In this document: one piece after another, positions 10,447 to 21,580 of the stretch
Layout: the number at the start of each line of letters is the position of its first letter
Position numbering within the stretch: position 1 is the stretch's first letter
Assembly (NCBI GenBank): GCA_023548195.1
Contig: JAJHZJ010000311.1
Location: 2,371,836-2,435,835, forward strand
Origin: Bettongia penicillata ogilbyi
Lineage: Eukaryota > Chordata > Mammalia > Diprotodontia > Potoroidae
Direction: 5' to 3'
DNA length: 64,000 bases
Translations under genes and position numbers: made by a program
Notes under the pieces: model-generated
The model's input: the letters and a program-made list of their open reading frames with translations, nothing else
Told to the model about the DNA's origin: nothing
The model's database searches: none

Positions 10447-10769
10447 CACATCTCTTGTCTTCTCCAGAAAACTGCATCCTCAATCACACCTTTCATTTCT
10501 TGATTCTTCAACCTCTTCATATCAACTGGTTCATTTCCCACTGTCTTCAAACATTTCCAAATCTCCCCCTTCCTAAAAAACATCTTCACTACACCCTATC
10601 CTCACTTCCTCAAACTATTGTCCCATATCTCTCTTCCTTTTCTCAGTCAAAATTCTTGAAAAAGTTGTCTATATTTGCTGCCTCTACTTCTCTCCCCTCA
10701 CTCACTCTTTTCAACTTGGCTTTTAAGTTAATCATGCAACTAAAAGAGCTGTCTCTGAAACTATCAATG

Positions 10770-11035
10770 ATCTGCTGTTTTTCAGTCATGTTCAACTCTC
10801 CATGACCTCATTTGAAGTTTTCTTGGCAGAGATACTAAAGTGGCTTGCCATTTCCTTCTTCAGTTCACTTTACAGAAGAGGAAACTGAGGCAAACAGGGT
10901 TAAGTCACAAACAGGATTAAGTCACTTGCCCAGGGTCACATAGTTAAGGGTCTGAAGTCAGATTTGAACTCACAAAGATGAAATCTGACTCCAGATTCAG
11001 CATTCTATCCACTATACCACCTAGCTGCCCCAAAG
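10770..11035 (+). repeat. Marsupial CORE-SINE-type element
   Basis: It runs from CTGCTGTTTTTCAGTCATGT through TGACCTCATTTGAAGTTTTC, the core segment CTTTACAGAAGAGGAAACTG and the 3' part TATACCACCTAGCTGCCCC. It is inserted in the L2 reverse-transcriptase remnant. It is the same family as 3149-3388 and 40397-40625. Confidence 0.75.
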
Positions 11036-11269
11036 ATTTCTTAACTGTTTTCTCAGTCCTAATCCTTCATGACTTATGTACATGATACTACTGATCATCC
11101 TCTCCCTCCTGGATACTTTTTCCACTCTAAATTTTCATGAAATTACTCTCTTCTACTGATTTCCTCTTACATTCGTATCTTGTGCTCGTTCATTATCCAA
11201 ATATCATGCCCCCTAACTGTAAATGTCCCCCTAGGTTCTCCCAAGGCCCTTCTCTTCTCCCTCTCTCTA

Positions 11270-11467
11270 TACCTGGGGTTAACTTTTTGGCAGTTTGCTG
11301 ACCATAATGGATCCCTTTTTAAGATGATGTTTATAAATGAACAAAATATGCACATAAAATTACAAAGAAAGTCACTTATGTTGAAACAGAGTTATCAAAA
11401 TATTAAAAGAATCCCTAAAATCTATCCACAGACTCTTTGGGAATCCAGAGCCCCAGGTTAAGAACTC
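11270..11467 (-). mobile_element. Probable hAT-like MITE
   Basis: On the minus strand it opens GGAGTTCTTAACCTGGGG, the type of terminus seen in mammalian hAT (Charlie-like) elements, and the interior is AT-rich and non-coding. A related sequence is at 39790-39960. The other end is not clear, so the boundaries are approximate. Confidence 0.4.
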
Positions 11468-11863
11468 CGTCCTATACTCTCCTTGTAACCTCATCAGTTT
11501 CCACAGATGTTATCTCTATACTGATGATTCCTAGATCTATGTGGCTTAGACATTCATTTGAGCAAAAAAGTATCTAGACCAGATGATCTTTCAGATCTCT
11601 TCTGGTTTAGTTTTATCATTCAATATAATCTTCCATTTTCTTTCATTTTTCCTTTCCCCATTCCCAAGAAATTCTCTAAAGCATACTGCATTTCTTTCAG
11701 ATATATTTCAAATACTATGTCAACTAGTACATCATGAAGAAAGCTATATATTGGGCCCATAGCATAATAAACTATCAGCAAATTAGTAGTTTTGCTCAGA
11801 CACAGACATTCCTTTAATGTTTCAGGAAATGTCAAATTAAGAATGTCATAAACATTTACTTAC

Positions 11864-11921
11864 ATTTGATAAGCTTCACCACTTCCAAATGGTTTGAATG
11901 AGTCACTAGAGTACCATTTAC
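11864..11921 (-). CDS. ARHGEF12: ARHGEF12 (LARG) PDZ domain exon 3
   Basis: This 58-nt exon has acceptor TTTTTATAG and donor GTAAGTAAA. It reads VNGTLVTHSNHLEVVKLIK plus the first base of the next codon, giving beta5 and the alpha-B helix of the PDZ domain. The His at the start of alpha-B (HLEVV) lies in the peptide-binding groove, as in class I PDZ domains. The remaining PDZ exon (expected to read SGSYVALTVQG) was sought in 1-11863 without success and must lie beyond the left edge. This is therefore the last exon of the gene in the window. Confidence 0.96.
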
Positions 11922-12702
11922 CTATAAAAAAAGTGGGTATATCTGATTCATTATAATGGTGTAAAGGATATAAATATCTACAAATTTGCATGCACAATAT
12001 AAAATATTCATAATACAATGGAGATATGAAGAGATTTGTATATATTTGACCCCATTTTCCTTCATCATCATTAATATTAGCAACTAATGTGCACTCAACA
12101 CTATTATGAATCTAAGTGTAAGATATGGTCTCTTGCTGTGAAGCACATTAAATTCTATTCAAATGAGAAGACATTACACAATCAAGTTTCAAATCCTTCA
12201 GAGTGAAGAGTACTTGCAAATTAGACATTTTTGTTTTTTCATGTGAACAAAGTCGACAGCCAAGGTGTATAATAAGCAAATAAAAAGATAAAGTAAATAA
12301 TATTTTCAGAAAAATAATACATTTCTCCCCCAAAAGTCTAACCTATGAACATTTCAACAAATTCATTTTCAAGCTGAATTTATATGTTACTCGAAGACTA
12401 TAAAACTTAAGTGCTTTCTCATAGCTTGTTAAATAGAATATTTTTCAACAAATCCCTACAAGGTCATATGAACACAAAACATTTAATTTTTTTTTTTTAA
12501 CTAGCTCCCTAGCACAACGTCTTATTCATAGTAAAAACTTAACAAATGTTCACAGAACTGAACTCAAATACAAGAAATCAATCTTTTTTATTAATAATGT
12601 ATGCATGATATGCAACTAGGTTACTATTTTAAAAAGTATTAGTTAAGAAGAATATCATTATCATTCAGCAAAATGGTAACCCAAAAAAAAGTCATCTTTT
12701 AC
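11922..12702. other. ARHGEF12 intron, 781 bp
   Basis: AT-rich intron between PDZ exons 2 and 3 (minus strand). It begins GTAAAA at 12702 and ends ATAG at 11922. I recognise no inserted element in it. Confidence 0.8.
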
Positions 12703-12752
12703 CTTGATGATTCGATCACCTGTTTGTACTCCAGCCCGCATGGCTGCTCCAT
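12703..12752 (-). CDS. ARHGEF12: ARHGEF12 (LARG) PDZ domain exon 2
   Basis: This 50-nt exon has acceptor TTCTTTAG and donor GTAAAA. It reads (D)GAAMRAGVQTGDRIIK, the part of the PDZ fold with the short alpha-A helix and the conserved G-D-R-I turn leading into beta5. It completes the Asp codon left open by the preceding exon and ends on a codon boundary. Introns on either side are only 737 and 781 bp. The match to the LARG PDZ domain is essentially residue for residue as I know the family. Confidence 0.96.
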
Positions 12753-13489
12753 CTAAAGAAGGATTTGGTTATTGAATTCATTTCTTTAATTTCAATGAAT
12801 ATTAATATGGTCTTAATTATTCTTGAGTCTGTGCTTTATTCAAGATGTCTTTGTAAAAAAAGAATTCACTAGTGTCACAAAAGAATAAAATATCAGGAAT
12901 CCAGTTTTTATACCGTAAGTAAAGCAGCACAGTGTATTATGGTCATTGTACCATAATATTCACACACACATGCACGCACACCCAGTGGATAGAAAGTAGA
13001 TCTTGGTGCCAAGAAGACTTAAGTTTAAGTCCACTCTCTCACACATATTGGCTCCTAACTATTAACACCAACAAGTTACTTAACCTCTCATTCTCCCAAA
13101 CAACCAAAAGTTGCAGAATGGGTGCTAATCTGTCCTGGTGTATAGAGTTTTCTCATTAAAAGCTGCCTATAATAATTACATCACAGGTCTAATATGAGAT
13201 ATGAGATATTCATATAGATATACATATATAGATACAAACAAAAGTAAGAATTTATGTGTATACATACATATATACTTCTTTAAACAGTAAAACAAAAATT
13301 TCTTAGTTCTTGTAAAAACACTAAACAAACATTGAGATGATTAGCCTGTGATGGATACACGCTAGTCTCTATGTCAAAAAAGAAAAAAAAAATGAAATGT
13401 GAGGCATGAATCCACCTTTTCTAATCTTACCCCTTTACTTCCTAAGAAACAAAACACTATTACCAACATGTTCATAAAGAACTGCTTGC
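12753..13489. other. ARHGEF12 GC-AG intron, 737 bp
   Basis: Read on the minus strand, the intron begins GCAAGCAG at 13489 and ends TTCTTTAG at 12753. The GC donor is fixed by the reading phase of the flanking PDZ exons. It holds only short simple-sequence runs (ATAT/ACAT near 13190-13280). Confidence 0.85.
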
Positions 13490-13588
13490 CTTCTTTAACA
13501 GACTGTACGAAGACTGGATTGTCTCCACTGACCGTCAGCCCAAATCCATTGTCATCCTTCTGAATAATCACACAGCGCTGAACAAGAC
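13490..13588 (-). CDS. ARHGEF12: ARHGEF12 (LARG) PDZ domain exon 1
   Basis: This 99-nt exon encodes the start of the PDZ domain: (G)LVQRCVIIQKDDNGFGLTV, then SGDNPVFVQSVKE. It includes the carboxylate-binding GFGL loop and strands beta1 to beta3. The LARG PDZ domain binds C-terminal tails of plexin-B receptors, LPA receptors and IGF1R at the plasma membrane. The DDNGFGLTVSGDNPVF variant distinguishes LARG from its paralogue PDZ-RhoGEF (ARHGEF11). The acceptor is a normal TGTAG. The donor is unusual: the exon ends GAAG and the intron opens GCAAGC, so this is a GC-AG intron. The next exon joins in phase (G|AT = Asp), which fixes that boundary. Confidence 0.97.
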
Positions 13589-13974
13589 CTACACAAAATA
13601 TGGGATGAGGAAAGGAAGACATAAGAAAAAAGAAAAATACAGAAATGGTTATTAAATATCAGTAACAAACCAAATCTTAGAAGAATTACAGAGTAACAAA
13701 TGAAATCTATGTAGATAGGGGGAAAAAATAAGAGATCTGGGAACCAAAACAAACAAGGGAAAATCAGTAAGATCACACCCAGACTATAGTCATTTCTCAA
13801 TACAGTGTTAGAGAAGAACTGATTATAAGAATTGGGAAACCTGACTGAGATAGGTATTAAGAATGCCAGTCTTATAAGCAAAATATACCAACAGCTTTTA
13901 GCCTACGTTCTTATAACTTTTAACTGATTTTTAATGACAATATCAAGTATTTTAGGATAGATGGATTATTAAAC

Positions 13975-14090
13975 GATCATAGATCTAGAGCTTAAAAGGA
14001 TCACTGAGAAAACTGAATCTAACTTCCTCATTTTCTGATGAGGAAACAAAACCCCAGGGAGAGGAAGTCATTTTTAGAGGGAAATTCAAT
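13975..14090 (+). repeat. MIR-type SINE fragment
   Basis: GATCTAGAGCTTAAAAGGAT and the core-like TTTTCTGATGAGGAAACAAA identify a diverged MIR/CORE-SINE fragment in the 11.9-kb intron. Confidence 0.5.
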
Positions 14091-14689
14091 TTTGAAATAA
14101 AGTACTTGTGTGAATATGTGTACATATATGTATGCATATGCGCACACTTACACTCATATAAATGAGATGGGGGGAGGGTAATAGTATGGAGAAGTAAGCC
14201 TGTGTGAAAGACCCAACATCCATAGTACACTCAAGAAGGTAAATAGGGATAATAGAAGAAAAAGAAAGAGAAGAAAAGCCAAGACTGAACCACATTCACC
14301 CTCATTCACTCAAGACATATCTGAATTTTGGGAGACTGTTTAGGTCCGTTAAGCTACAAAGGAAAGCTGACAATGAGTGATATATAAAGACAACCCCTGG
14401 CTACAGACAGAAAATTGGACAAAGCCCACACCTAGATAACACACAGGAACTAGAGTCATGAGTCTGCCAAAGATGAGTAAAGCAATCACATTTACTTATC
14501 ATCATGTACCCTCTTTGACCCTTTATCTGTATAAGAACCTCACCAAAATGGAGTACATGACAGGGAGGAGTGGGAGGGAGCTGTAATTATCTTTTTCCAC
14601 ATTAAAACTTTCTAAATCTCAAAAGGGAAATATTTCAACTCCATTTAACCTAAAACCAAAGCAAAGATAACAAACACTGACTCTAAGTT

Positions 14690-14885
14690 CGCAGTGCACT
14701 AGAAAGGCATTGGATTACAAATTAGGAAACTTGAGTTTTTACCACTATTTCACTATGTGATATTGATAAAGTCATTGTCATATTATCTAGCGCCCCCCCC
14801 TTTAGATCTCAATGTCCATGTCTATAATATGAGGGAATTAGGGTAAAATTATCCCTAAGGTCCCTTTCAGCTCTAATGATTAGTA
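14690..14885 (+). repeat. tRNA-derived MIR-like SINE
   Basis: GCAGTGCACTAGAAAGGCAT, ATATGAGGGAATTAGGGTAA and AAGGTCCCTTTCAGCTCTAA are in the order of a marsupial tRNA-derived SINE. A C run at 14803-14810 interrupts it. Confidence 0.5.
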
Positions 14886-15029
14886 TATACAAAAATAAAA
14901 GACAGGATAATTGCCAGTAAATCAAATTAGAGAACAAAAAATACAAAATAAATTCATGTACAATAAAGTATTAAATAGGATGAAAAACAAGAGAAAAAAT
15001 TAAAGAAAAAATGGAAACTGAGAAAAGTT

Positions 15030-15190
15030 TCCGATCTGGAACTGGAAGTCTAGGTTTGAACTCTGGCTCTGATAACTAGCTATATGGCCTCAGGCAAGTA
15101 ACATTATTAATCCTGCTTCCCTTATCTATAACATGGGAATACTATCCAAAAGAGTTAAATGAAATGTATTTTGCAAACCTCAAATCACAA
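15030..15190 (+). repeat. tRNA-derived MIR-like SINE
   Basis: GGAACTGGAAGTCTAGGTTT, ATATGGCCTCAGGCAAGTAA and CTTATCTATAACATGGGAAT follow the usual order (box B-like GGTTTGAACTC at about 15052) of a degenerate tRNA-derived SINE. It is a SINE, not a tRNA gene. Confidence 0.6.
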
Positions 15191-15534
15191 AGATTTTGAT
15201 GAAAATGATTTTTTATATAAAGATTAAGATGAATATACATTTTTACTCAATGTTCCTAACAACAGTTTTAGGGCTCTAGTGTGTCTAAGCTTAGACATCA
15301 AGACTATTTTTGATTGCTCTAACCCTCTCCTTTCCCTAATTCAACTCCATCTTCCTTTTATTATTTCATAAGTAGTCCCAACCTCTAATCATTGAGCTAC
15401 ATTTTACCATTCAAGAATTGCTAAGCCTAGTAGAGAAGATATATTTTGAGCATTTAAAACATTTTTATCCTAAGTGAGAGCAATTTCTGAAGCTATGGGA
15501 TTCAAATTTAATAAGGATCTTATCAATTAACAAG

Positions 15535-15660
15535 TATGAAGTACCTGCTACACATCAGGAAATGGGTTAGGTGCTCAGGATACAAAGACAGAAGTTAAAA
15601 TAGTTCTTGCCCTTAAGCAACTTAAATTATATCAAGCAGGATAACAAGTATATAAAGTCC
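15535..15660 (-). repeat. LINE-2 3' end, antisense
   Basis: GAAGTACCTGCTACACATCA ... GGTGCTCAGGATACAAAGAC ... CCCTTAAGCAACTTAAATTA is the complement of the L2 3'UTR (TATCC...GAGC...GGCACATAGTAGGTACTT type). It is diverged. Confidence 0.55.
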
Positions 15661-16004
15661 TATATGCCAAATATATCTGTTAGATTTATACCTTTTTTCT
15701 GATTAAATTATTGTTTTATCTTACACTACCAAAAAACACATTCATACAACTGAAAATAAATCTCATTGACTCAGAAATCTTGTGCTTTTTAACATTCAAA
15801 ATGTGTAAAATTTCTCTTCTTCCATCAAAAGCAACTTTCTATTTTCATGCTGGGCTACATAAACTACAAGCTATTACTGTTCTTTACTTCTTCACTATAT
15901 AACAGATAATAACTATTTTTTTCTGTAAACCCTATCTCTCTCATATCTCAATTCCTGTGCCCTAATGTGTATAAGTTTTCTTTGAAATCTTTCTAAAAAT
16001 TCAG

Positions 16005-16185
16005 GATCTTAGAACTGGAAGGAATTGATAAGATCATCTAATTTAGCTTACCTATTCCAGAGACATAGAAACTGAGACACAGCAGGATTAATTTATGGGT
16101 CCTAGGCTACCCAGCTAATAAGTGGTAGAATGTGAATCAGAATTAAGGTCATTTGTTTCCTAATCCAGTGCATCAATTCAAGTCA
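16005..16185 (+). repeat. MIR-type SINE
   Basis: CTTAGAACTGGAAGGAATTG, the core-like GACATAGAAACTGAGACACA and CTACCCAGCTAATAAGTGG are in the order of a MIR/CORE-SINE. It is diverged. Confidence 0.55.
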
Positions 16186-16383
16186 AATCAGTCAAATATC
16201 ATTTTCCTTTGATTTCAGCAAGTTTTTACTGACCTACGTACCTAACTAAGAGGCAGTATGGTAGCGATAAAGGATTTGTCTCTTACTCAAAAAGACCTTC
16301 AAATATAAAGGAAAGGACAGTCAAGAAATACAAGATTATCTTACAAACCACTTAAAACCATAAAGTGGAATGGAATAATACAA

Positions 16384-16442
16384 GGTATTCCAAAACTCTT
16401 AGTTCAGCTTTAAGTTAATTGCTCTAAGATTTTTGGAACACC
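16384..16442. mobile_element. Small mariner-like palindromic MITE
   Basis: GGTATTCCAAAACTCTTAG on the left and CTAAGATTTTTGGAACACC on the right are inverted repeats with a short AT-rich centre. A related palindrome occurs at 40329. The form resembles short mariner-derived MITEs. A TA duplication is not clear. Confidence 0.45.
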
Positions 16443-16594
16443 ATGTACTAGTTGAAAAAGCAAAGGAGTTAAAATTGCAACCCAAAATGACATAGCTTAC
16501 AAGTCTGAGTCTACTCATCAATGTAAAAATACAGGCATTTAACAAAATAGAGGTGTCAGGGGTATTTCTGAAAATCATACACTCACCTGTACAC

Positions 16595-16637
16595 ACATAA
16601 ACACACACACGCACACACGCACACACACACACACACT
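16595..16637. repeat. CA microsatellite
   Basis: An interrupted (CA)n/(CACG)n tract with low-complexity sequence on both strands. It explains the Val/Cys-rich open frames seen there. Confidence 0.9.
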
Positions 16638-16854
16638 CCCAACACAGAGGAAAAAGGTAAATAAGTAGTTACTAAGACCAAAGTAAATAAATCAATTACC
16701 TCATGTCTAAAAGTGATATAAAGAAGAAACAGACAAAAAGAGTTTATATCCCTCAGACATTTAACATCAAGAGATACATAATGCAGCATAGCATGACTTA
16801 TGTTTGCCAAAAGTGTCTGTCACTGTCATAGGATGTCCAAGGCAGCTGGTAGTC

Positions 16855-17780
16855 AAGATTCCATGACAACTTACAAGAAGGTCTTCAGTGATATACCACA
16901 GGAATTTGTCATATGTCCAATAATGTTTCAGCTTTTTTTGTAAAAGACTTGAATAAAGACAGATAGGATGTTTTTGAAATCTGCAAAGGACACAAAGTTA
17001 AGAGGGATAGCTAACATATTGGATAACAGAATCAGGATTCAAAAAGATCATAAGAGGTTAGAAGACTGAGTTAAGTCTAATAAGCTGGAATGAAAAGGTT
17101 AAAATAAGTTCCTACAACTGGTTCAAAAAATTCAACAAGTTTAACATGAGGAAGACTTACTATTGCTCTGAAAAAGTTGAAGGGTCCAAAAACATTATAA
17201 TTCAACAGTATAATGTTAGGATAGACAAAAGGGTCCAGGGAGCTGAGAACCATAATATATATATCACTGATCAGTATACTTCTGTGGCATTCATTTGGCT
17301 ATGGACATCACATAATATGAAATTAGAAAGTATCTAGAGAAGGGTGATTCAAACGTTGAAGGGTTTTGAATCATGCTCTAGAAAGTTATTAAAAGAAGGA
17401 TCCTAGATTTGGGAAATTTGAGGAAGATAATATGAGAAATGTGTAATAGCTGCCTTCAAGATCTAAAGGGGTTATCAGCTGGAAAAGGGATTTGACATTT
17501 TCTGCTTGATGCCGGAGGGTGAAACTAAAAAGAATGGGTTAGAAGTCTCAAAAAGGCAAATTTAGGCTCAGAATAAAGAAAAAAAAACCTTCCTAATAAT
17601 TAGAACTGTCCAAAAATGGAATGGACTGCCTCAAGAAACAGTAGATTTTCCTTCACTAAACGTCTCTACGTAAATTAAATGACCACTCATCAGGTATGTT
17701 GAGAAGATTCTTGTTCAGATATGGGTTGGACTAGATGGCCTCTTTAAGTTCCTGTCAAGCCTGTGGTTCTATGAGTTGAA
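16855..17780 (+). repeat. LINE-3 (CR1-type) 3' end
   Basis: The C-terminal/3'UTR order of an L3-like CR1 element is visible: TTCCTAATAATTAGAACTGT, then AATGGAATGGACTGCCTCAA, then GTTGGACTAGATGGCCTCTT and the end CTGTGGTTCTATGAG. It is diverged with no open frame. Confidence 0.65.
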
Positions 17781-18189
17781 GTGGAATAGGAATTCCTTAT
17801 AGACAGTGAAGTCCTCCAGACATTCCCATTTGTGAATGACATAGTAGCAACTACAGAATACTGTAGTTTCCTAAATGAGACCCATAAACTCAAAAGGATT
17901 CAATTTAACTACCTATACTGGAAAAATCAACTGGATACAGAATTCCCTACTGACCAGACTATGGCATGCAGCTAGAAGGAAAGCCCACAGAACTGGTCCA
18001 TCAGTAGAGTCTAACTAGGAAAAACCCTGCACACAGACAATAAGCTGAGATGAAAATAACAAACTGAATTTCAACTGGGAAATTGTTAGAGCTTTAAATT
18101 TCCCATAGTTTCTTCTTGAGAAAAAGGCTCACTTAAGGAAAAAATACTGATGTCTCTTATTTTTACAAGACTTTCATTTTTTTGACCTC

Positions 18190-19260
18190 TATTCCCAGGC
18201 CGTCTATAACTCCTGCAATAGATAATACTCTTCTCTCTTCCTTATCTTCAACCCTTGGTGAAAAAATTCAACTCTACATTATCCTCTAACAAATGAGTCC
18301 TTTGCCACTTGTCCTATTACATATAATGCCCTAACAAACCCCAACCTTGGATGGGTTGCAGTTCACTCCTTCTCAGTGATTTCATCCCATCTTGTCCAGA
18401 AGAACCTCTCTACCTTCCCCTCTCTTACTCTTAACACTAATCTTCAATCTCTTTGTATTTACTGACTGCTTCCCTTCTATTTACAATCAAGCTCAAATTT
18501 CTCTTCTATCAGCCTATATTTCTCTTCTCCTGCTCAGCTAAACTCTTTGAAAAACTCTTTGAAATCCATACTTGGTGCCTCCACTTCCTTTCATCTCATT
18601 CCATTAACTCTACAATCCAACTTCTGATTGTACTGTTCAGTTGAAACTGATTCCTCCAAATAGAATGGGCTTTTCTCAGTTCTCACTGTTTGTCATTTCT
18701 CTGAAGCTTGACACAGCTGATCACCTTGCACTCCTGAATACTCTCATTCCTCAAGGTTTTTGTGATATTGTTCTCCTGTTTCTCTTCCTAGTCTGACTAA
18801 TCATGTCTCAGTTGTTGAACCTTCATCCAGGTCATACCTATCAAACTATGGGTATCTCATAAGGCTCTGTCTCAGGTCCTCTCTTCTCCTTTTATACTAC
18901 TGCACTTGGTGATCTCATCAGTTCCATGGATTCAATTATTATCTTCTATGCAGATGGTTCTTAAATCTACTTATCACCCTTATCCAACCTCTTTTCTAAC
19001 CTCTGGTCTCAAATCATCTGCCTATTAGACATCTAGAACTGGATGTCTTGTAGACATTTTAAACTCAACACTTCAAAAACTGAGCTCATTTTCTTTTCCT
19101 CCAAAACATCTCCTTTTCCTAAATTTCCTATTATTACTATTAAGGATACCAGGTACATCCTCCTGGTTACCAGGTGACTACACAATGAGGCAACCTTTGT
19201 GTCCATCTTCAACTTCTCAATGAAGTCTGCTATACTTAATCCTTCCAGGGTCACCATATT
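18190..19260 (+). repeat. LINE-2 reverse transcriptase fragment
   Basis: Remnant frames read GPLLFLLY-like, then IISIIFYADGS-like at about 18930-18965 (a decayed YADD active site), and HFKLNTSKTELIF at about 19055-19095. This is the standard L2/CR1 RT C-terminal order. Stops and frameshifts are frequent. Confidence 0.7.
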
Positions 19261-20299
19261 TCACTGGGAAAATCCTAAACACTGATTTTATTTCATTATC
19301 AACAATGATATAAAATAATCCCGGGGCAAAAATTATAAAATTTTCTTGAAAAACTGCTGGATCAAATGCTTATCAAGACTAGATTTATCTCAATTTCCCA
19401 GTGACTCCCTAGCTCTTGATAACAACTAAAAAAACCAAAATAAAAGAAAAAGAAAAAAAACCATCCTTTTTCTTTAAAATGATTAAAATGTCTTTTTTTT
19501 TTTAATGAGATGTTTCTCCCTTACTAGTGAACTAGCAATCTGGGGTATATTATTGAGATCTTGGGAGAGAGGTGTGAGGAAAGGAAGATTCTCCCCTCTG
19601 TAAGAGACTAGAAAGGTATTCAATTTCGCTACACTGTACTAGTAAAGAGGCAAAGTGTAGAGTGCTGGGTAGTAAAATAGAGTGAAAATGGAAAATGTTT
19701 ACGCAGAAGGTAAAAGAACACATGCTAAACCTCCCATAAAGCACGTATTTTGGTGAAAGCGTGTCTTAGTCTTTCCTCGGCTCTGATTTCATTACATGAT
19801 CAAACTTCTCTAAGCTTCATGTCTAAAGAATTAAGCTTGAGGGAAGGGTGTGGGGAAAGACCATGTGCTACTCCATAAAAACAGCTCATTTTAAAACTCT
19901 GCTGCCAGATATACATGTTTTACGAGTAAGACCTCAGATAATCCTTTGATTAAGAAACCTCTTGGTTAACTATGTTATAATGCTGCCAATTTTAGGGGTC
20001 TAAAATCCCAAATATGCTGATTATATTTTTGTTCCTGACTGAATATAATCAGAAATAACTCAGAGAAAAATGAGAAAAAAGACTGGACAAGTTCAATTTA
20101 AGTTAAATTAAGGTTCCATTTTTTACTTCTATAATGTTTTCTTACCAAACATTTCACCCAATCCCAACAGTTATTCCTTCAAATCAATGAAAATAAACAC
20201 GAGTATCACCTATGTAACAAGGCAGTACGGATAATAAAAAGATGATTAAAACTGCTCCTGGCTTCAACAATCTTTAGATCTTAATGGAGTGGAAGACAT
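19261..20299. other. Intronic stretch without recognisable feature
   Basis: AT-rich ARHGEF12 intron with A runs and T runs. I see no exon or clear repeat. Confidence 0.45.
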
Positions 20300-20425
20300 G
20301 CAATAATAGCTCTTATTTACAGTTAATGGTCAATTTCCCATCATCATTCTATGCAAGTATTATTATCATCATTTTATAAATGAGGAAACCAAGGTTAAGT
20401 GTGAGCAACAGAACCTATCATGTTA
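20300..20425 (+). repeat. MIR fragment
   Basis: AATAGCTCTTATTTACAGTT followed by the core TCATTTTATAAATGAGGAAA identifies a degenerate MIR. Confidence 0.5.
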
Positions 20426-20439
20426 TTTGTGCACAACCA

Positions 20440-21425
20440 AAATACGAAGTGATCTGTACTAAGTACAAACAAAATGTTTTATAAGAGTTCAGAGGCAGAT
20501 GGTTTCATTTCTGAAGGAGTGTCAGGGAAAACTTTATGGAGAAGACAGTGTTTCACCTGAACACAAAGTATAGGCAGGATTTAGAAGGAAAAGACAGAAA
20601 GAAAAGGCATTCTAGACAGATATGAAAAAGCAGGCTATATCTGGGGTACAAGGCTAGAAAGTTAGGCTGGGGCCAAATTATGGAGAACCTTCAATAAAAG
20701 ATTATTTGGAAGTTGTGGTAGTCATGATAAAACACTCAGTGTTTTAAAGAAAGAAGTTGTATGATTAGGAATGTGATATAAGAAAATAACCTAGAAGCAG
20801 TTTAGACTGAAGAAGAATCAACCAGCAGGGATACCAGGTCAAGAGATGATGAAAGCCTAAAACTGGAAAGGGCAGTTCAAATCAAGTAATCTAGCATTTA
20901 CTAAGTAACTACTGTGTCCCTGGTACTGTGCTAGACATAGAATACAAAGACAAAAGCAAAACCGTTTCTATCCTCAGGCAGTTTACATTCTACTGGGGGG
21001 GTTAAATAAACTAATAGATAACATAAACAGGAAATGCAAGAATCAAGCAAACAAAAAGCATTTATTAAATGCCTACTTTGTGCCTACAGTGATGTTGGGT
21101 ACAGAAATAGGAAGTCAAAAATAAGGTTACCACTGTTCTTAGGATGCTGAAATCCTACTATACATATGTGTGTGTGTGTGTATGTATATATATATAAGTT
21201 CAAATAAGTAAACACAATATCTATACAGAATACATGTAAGGTTATGGGAAGGGGCACTAATAAATAGAGGATGGAGCAAAGGCCCTTTGAAGAAGACAGT
21301 ATTTGAGCAGAGCCTAAAGGGAGCTAATATTCCGAGAGGAGAGAGAACATTCTAGGAGTAATAGCACAGGCTATAAAGAGGCACAGACAAGGATATAATG
21401 TGATGACTTGAGAACAGCAAATAAA
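20440..21425 (-). repeat. LINE-2 3' ends, antisense, at least two copies
   Basis: The L2 3' terminal signature (complement of ...GGCACATAGTAGGCGCTTAATAAATG) appears twice, as CTAAGTAACTACTGTGTCCC at about 20900 and ATTAAATGCCTACTTTGTGCC at about 21065. Complements of the L2 C-terminal region, such as GGCCAAATTATGGAGAACCT, lie to the left. At least two antisense L2 copies therefore abut or nest here, with a short TG/TA microsatellite at 21168-21196. Confidence 0.6.
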
Positions 21426-21479
21426 GTAGTCTGACTAGGGTTTAGATTCTAAGTTCAAGTTTTACAGAACAAATCCTTT

Positions 21480-21580
21480 TCCTAAAGGGATTTGTCCTGT
21501 GAAACTGGAATTCAGTCAAAGGAACACACATGAGGACCTAGAGGGCCACATGTGGCCACAGGTTTCCCACCCCTGGTTTA
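21480..21580 (-). mobile_element. hAT-like MITE end
   Basis: GGACCTAGAGGGCCACATGT followed by CAGGTTTCCCACCCCTG is, on the minus strand, CAGGGGTGGGAAACCTG..., a hAT-type terminus. The same sequence family is at 30035-30160. Confidence 0.55.

Larger units (their letters stand above)
10447..11530 (+). repeat. LINE-2 reverse transcriptase fragment, right part
   Basis: This continues the L2 interrupted by H3. Frame remnants such as FSQSKFLKKLSIFAASTSLP and LAFKLIMQLKELSLKLSMI (about 10640-10770) correspond to the early reverse-transcriptase region of L2/CR1 elements. It is itself interrupted by a SINE (10770-11035) and a probable hAT MITE (11270-11467). Many stops show it is dead. Confidence 0.65.

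Noticed and set aside
1..11863. The next ARHGEF12 exon (expected SGSYVALTVQG).
   Set aside because: I looked for it on the minus strand left of 11864 and found no match, so it is assumed to lie outside the window.
15030..15190. A tRNA gene (box B-like GGTTTGAACTC).
   Set aside because: It is part of a SINE with a MIR-like body. No cloverleaf with a proper anticodon arm is visible. The same holds for 27840 and 47830.
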